This document shows, in pieces, positions 9,851 to 10,000 of a stretch of 10,000 bases of DNA. The notes under the pieces are model-generated. The model ran no database searches, was not told the origin of the DNA, and saw only the letters and a list, made by a program, of their open reading frames with translations. The DNA lies in assembly GCF_000188695.1 (NCBI RefSeq), contig NW_004754923.1, positions 1,235,919-1,245,918 of the forward strand, given 5' to 3'. This DNA comes from Salpingoeca rosetta (taxonomy: Eukaryota > Opisthokonta > Choanoflagellata > Craspedida > Salpingoecidae). Positions within the stretch are counted from its first letter, which is position 1. Each line of letters starts with the position of its first letter. Both the position numbers and the translations under genes were made by a program.

Positions 9851-9851
<1 letters not shown>
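4175..9851 (-). CDS. Gene A: multi-exon single-pass receptor/adhesion-like protein, 5' partial
   Basis: Exons read by eye: 9851-9762, 9568-9176, 8971-8795, 8565-8213, 8057-7905, 7545-5338, 5150-5079, 4902-4800, 4561-4532, 4347-4175 (TAG stop). All introns are GT..AG, phases agree at every junction (1,1,1,0,0,0,0,1,1), and together the exons give 1249 codons plus stop. Domain order: Cys-rich ephrin-receptor/TNFR-like repeats, three HYR-like modules, five DUF5011-like Ig modules, an SEA-like juxtamembrane module with a furin-type site, one membrane helix, and a tyrosine-rich tail. This predicts a type I plasma-membrane protein with a ligand-binding or adhesive ectodomain and a signalling tail. 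The N-terminus and signal peptide lie beyond position 9851. The least certain junction is the last acceptor: 4347 keeps phase and the long open tail, whereas the more pyrimidine-rich AG before 4396 would lead to a stop after 14 codons. The ligand is unknown and I recognise no named orthologue. Confidence 0.85.
5121..5391 (-). other. Gene A transmembrane helix, interrupted by an intron
   Basis: Exon 7545-5338 ends SVSLTVIIAAAAGGVVFV and exon 5150-5079 begins AMVVVVVSLLRRRSKRQQ. Joined in phase 0, they form one uninterrupted hydrophobic helix followed by a basic stop-transfer cluster, so the C-terminus is cytoplasmic. The intron (5337-5151) has donor GTGAGTG and a CT-rich tract (AG repeat on the plus strand, about 5180-5201) before its CAG acceptor. 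A hydrophobic continuation and basic anchor exactly at the join strongly supports this splice. Confidence 0.85.
5452..5820 (-). other. Gene A juxtamembrane SEA-like module
   Basis: Between the last Ig module and the membrane span, the sequence shows strand (AVVELVLAG), helix (DVPQLEADLEEALG), strand (VEFVVVFLVYD), a long polar Ser/Asn/Gly loop with RKRR, strand (TEMTVVEFGV), helix (STTEVLTLLD), strand (VVVLGTSAVLSAS). This beta-alpha-beta / beta-alpha-beta order is that of SEA and SEA-like folds, including the Notch heterodimerization domain, and the protease site sits in the loop where those domains are cut. The order of elements is what I see in the sequence; the fold is inferred and no structure prediction was run. 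It could be another ferredoxin-like fold. Confidence 0.5.
5614..5625 (-). other. Furin-type cleavage motif RKRR in gene A ectodomain
   Basis: CGC AAG CGA AGG encodes RKRR followed by EAPST. It matches the R-x-[KR]-R consensus of proprotein convertases and lies in a flexible polar loop on the extracellular side, about 75 residues before the membrane helix. Cleavage would yield an N-terminal ectodomain held by the SEA-like module. Confidence 0.6.
5848..7440 (-). other. Gene A five DUF5011-like Ig modules in one exon
   Basis: Five consecutive modules begin DTMAPTVTITG (about 7440), DTQPPTIELVG (about 7188), DTTPPDVRLNG (about 6933), DGSAPTMQLVG (about 6576) and DTTPPEVTLYG (about 6090). Each runs through G-x-x-[YW]-x-[DE]-x-G-x-x-A-x-D and ends Y-x-x-x-D-x-x-x-N/H plus a strand, the layout of the DUF5011 bacterial-surface Ig-like family and related HYR domains. 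Modules 3 and 4 are enlarged by insertions. Module 4 has a Gly/Ser/acidic loop and a Gln/Glu/Asp/Gly run at 6297-6214. Expected role: an extended rod-like ectodomain. Family assignment is by eye. Confidence 0.75.
7555..7630. repeat. (TG)n-rich tract and G13 run
   Basis: Counterpart of 1282-1360 in gene A, shorter and more interrupted. Confidence 0.9.
7757..7892. repeat. (CA)/(CATA)n-rich intronic stretch
   Basis: Counterpart of 1480-1640, with a run of CATA units at about 7834-7852. Confidence 0.85.
8112..8191. repeat. Degenerate ACCCACACA tandem repeat
   Basis: Irregular CCCA/CACA units in the gene A intron 8212-8058, GT/GGGT-rich on the transcribed strand. The matching gene B intron (1944-1802) lacks it. 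Confidence 0.8.
9010..9052. repeat. (TG)n microsatellite
   Basis: Interrupted TG repeat in intron 9175-8972, CA-rich upstream of the acceptor on the transcribed strand. Confidence 0.85.
9176..9851 (-). other. Gene A Cys-rich ephrin-receptor/TNFR-like repeats
   Basis: Two phase 1-1 exons (9851-9762 and 9568-9176) separated by an intron. The first encodes CKSWSSCGAGERW...ASCTDC. The second contains successive units CPEGKFVSS, CAAGSFSNDRNQDTCTVC, CPTGKFQDAAGQRGCNLC, CPIGTYASQPRTIECRTC, CATGKYANETGLSKCKTC and CPTGLSPSPAC. The repeated C-x2-G-x-[FY]...C-x2-C spacing is typical of GCC2/GCC3 (ephrin-receptor-like) and TNFR-type modules, which form small disulfide-bonded extracellular units. Symmetric phase 1-1 exons are the usual form of shuffled extracellular modules. 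The family is assigned by eye from cysteine spacing, so the choice between GCC2/GCC3 and TNFR is not settled. Confidence 0.8.
9616..9658. repeat. (TGAG)/(TG)n repeat
   Basis: TGAGTG-type simple repeat in intron 9761-9569, upstream of the acceptor at 9568. Confidence 0.8.
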
Positions 9852-9852
<1 letters not shown>

Positions 9853-9887
<35 letters not shown>

Positions 9888-9888
9888 A
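9853..9888. repeat. (TG)n microsatellite abutting a splice acceptor
   Basis: Pure TG repeat. Read on the minus strand it is (CA)n running directly into the CAG acceptor of exon 9851-9762. Confidence 0.9.
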
Positions 9889-9908
9889 GACGAAGTCGTA
9901 AATAAAAC

Positions 9909-9984
9909 CATGTGAGCGCCAGTTCCTCGATTGACGACCAGGCCCGCAAGTCATGAGTGTCCCAATGCCATCACTCGTGTTCCA
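9909..9984 (-). other. Possible further upstream coding exon of gene A
   Basis: On the minus strand, between an in-frame TGA ending at 9985 and a GT at 9908-9907, a stretch is open that contains TCGPGRQSRNWRSH. This vaguely resembles the CGxGxQxR core of thrombospondin type 1 repeats, and its end phase (1) would match the exon starting at 9851. Against it, the donor (gtttta) is weak, the intron would be only 57 nt, and no clear acceptor is visible at its start. It may simply be intron sequence. Confidence 0.2.
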
Positions 9985-10000
9985 TCACTACCTGATTGAC

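Noticed and set aside
1282..9888. CRISPR-like or regulatory array from the regularly recurring repeats
   Set aside because: They are simple GT/CA microsatellites of varying length, with no unique spacers and no cas-like genes.

Overview
This window looks like nuclear DNA from a eukaryote with intron-containing genes. It is GC-rich, carries no bacterial-style operon, and has many (GT)n/(CA)n microsatellites, most of them inside introns. All convincing coding sequence lies on the minus strand. Joining exons by eye at GT..AG boundaries with consistent phase gives two head-to-tail paralogous genes for large cell-surface receptor or adhesion-type proteins. The domain mix (ephrin-receptor-like Cys-rich repeats, HYR/Ig-like repeats, one membrane span, a tyrosine-rich tail) would suit a choanoflagellate or another unicellular relative of animals. 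That placement is inference; no species was identified.

Gene A (upstream, 9851 down to 4175; its 5' end is beyond the right edge) is nearly complete at the 3' side. In reading order it encodes ephrin-receptor/TNFR-like Cys-rich repeats (exons 9851-9762 and 9568-9176), three HYR-like modules (exons 8971-8795, 8565-8213, 8057-7905 and the start of the next exon), and five long Ig-like modules of DUF5011 style in one 2.2-kb exon (7545-5338). The same exon then encodes a juxtamembrane module with SEA-like secondary structure and a furin-type RKRR site. The single transmembrane helix is split by an intron. Four small exons (5150-5079, 4902-4800, 4561-4532, 4347-4175) encode the helix end and a cytoplasmic tail with five tyrosines.

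Gene B (3499 down to beyond position 1) repeats the plan with a shorter N-terminus: a putative signal peptide, a short Cys-rich region, HYR-like modules, then the start of the same large Ig-like exon, cut by the left edge of the window.

The N-terminal halves of A and B are clearly related but divergent. From the exon at 1801/8057 onward they are almost identical: only four substitutions over about 1.24 kb of the large exon, and the linking intron is also conserved apart from microsatellite length. The switch from diverged to near-identical falls within about 5 nt of a 3' splice site, which points to recent gene conversion or a recent partial duplication. Between the genes (3500-4174) lie presumed UTR and intergenic sequence with a long A tract.
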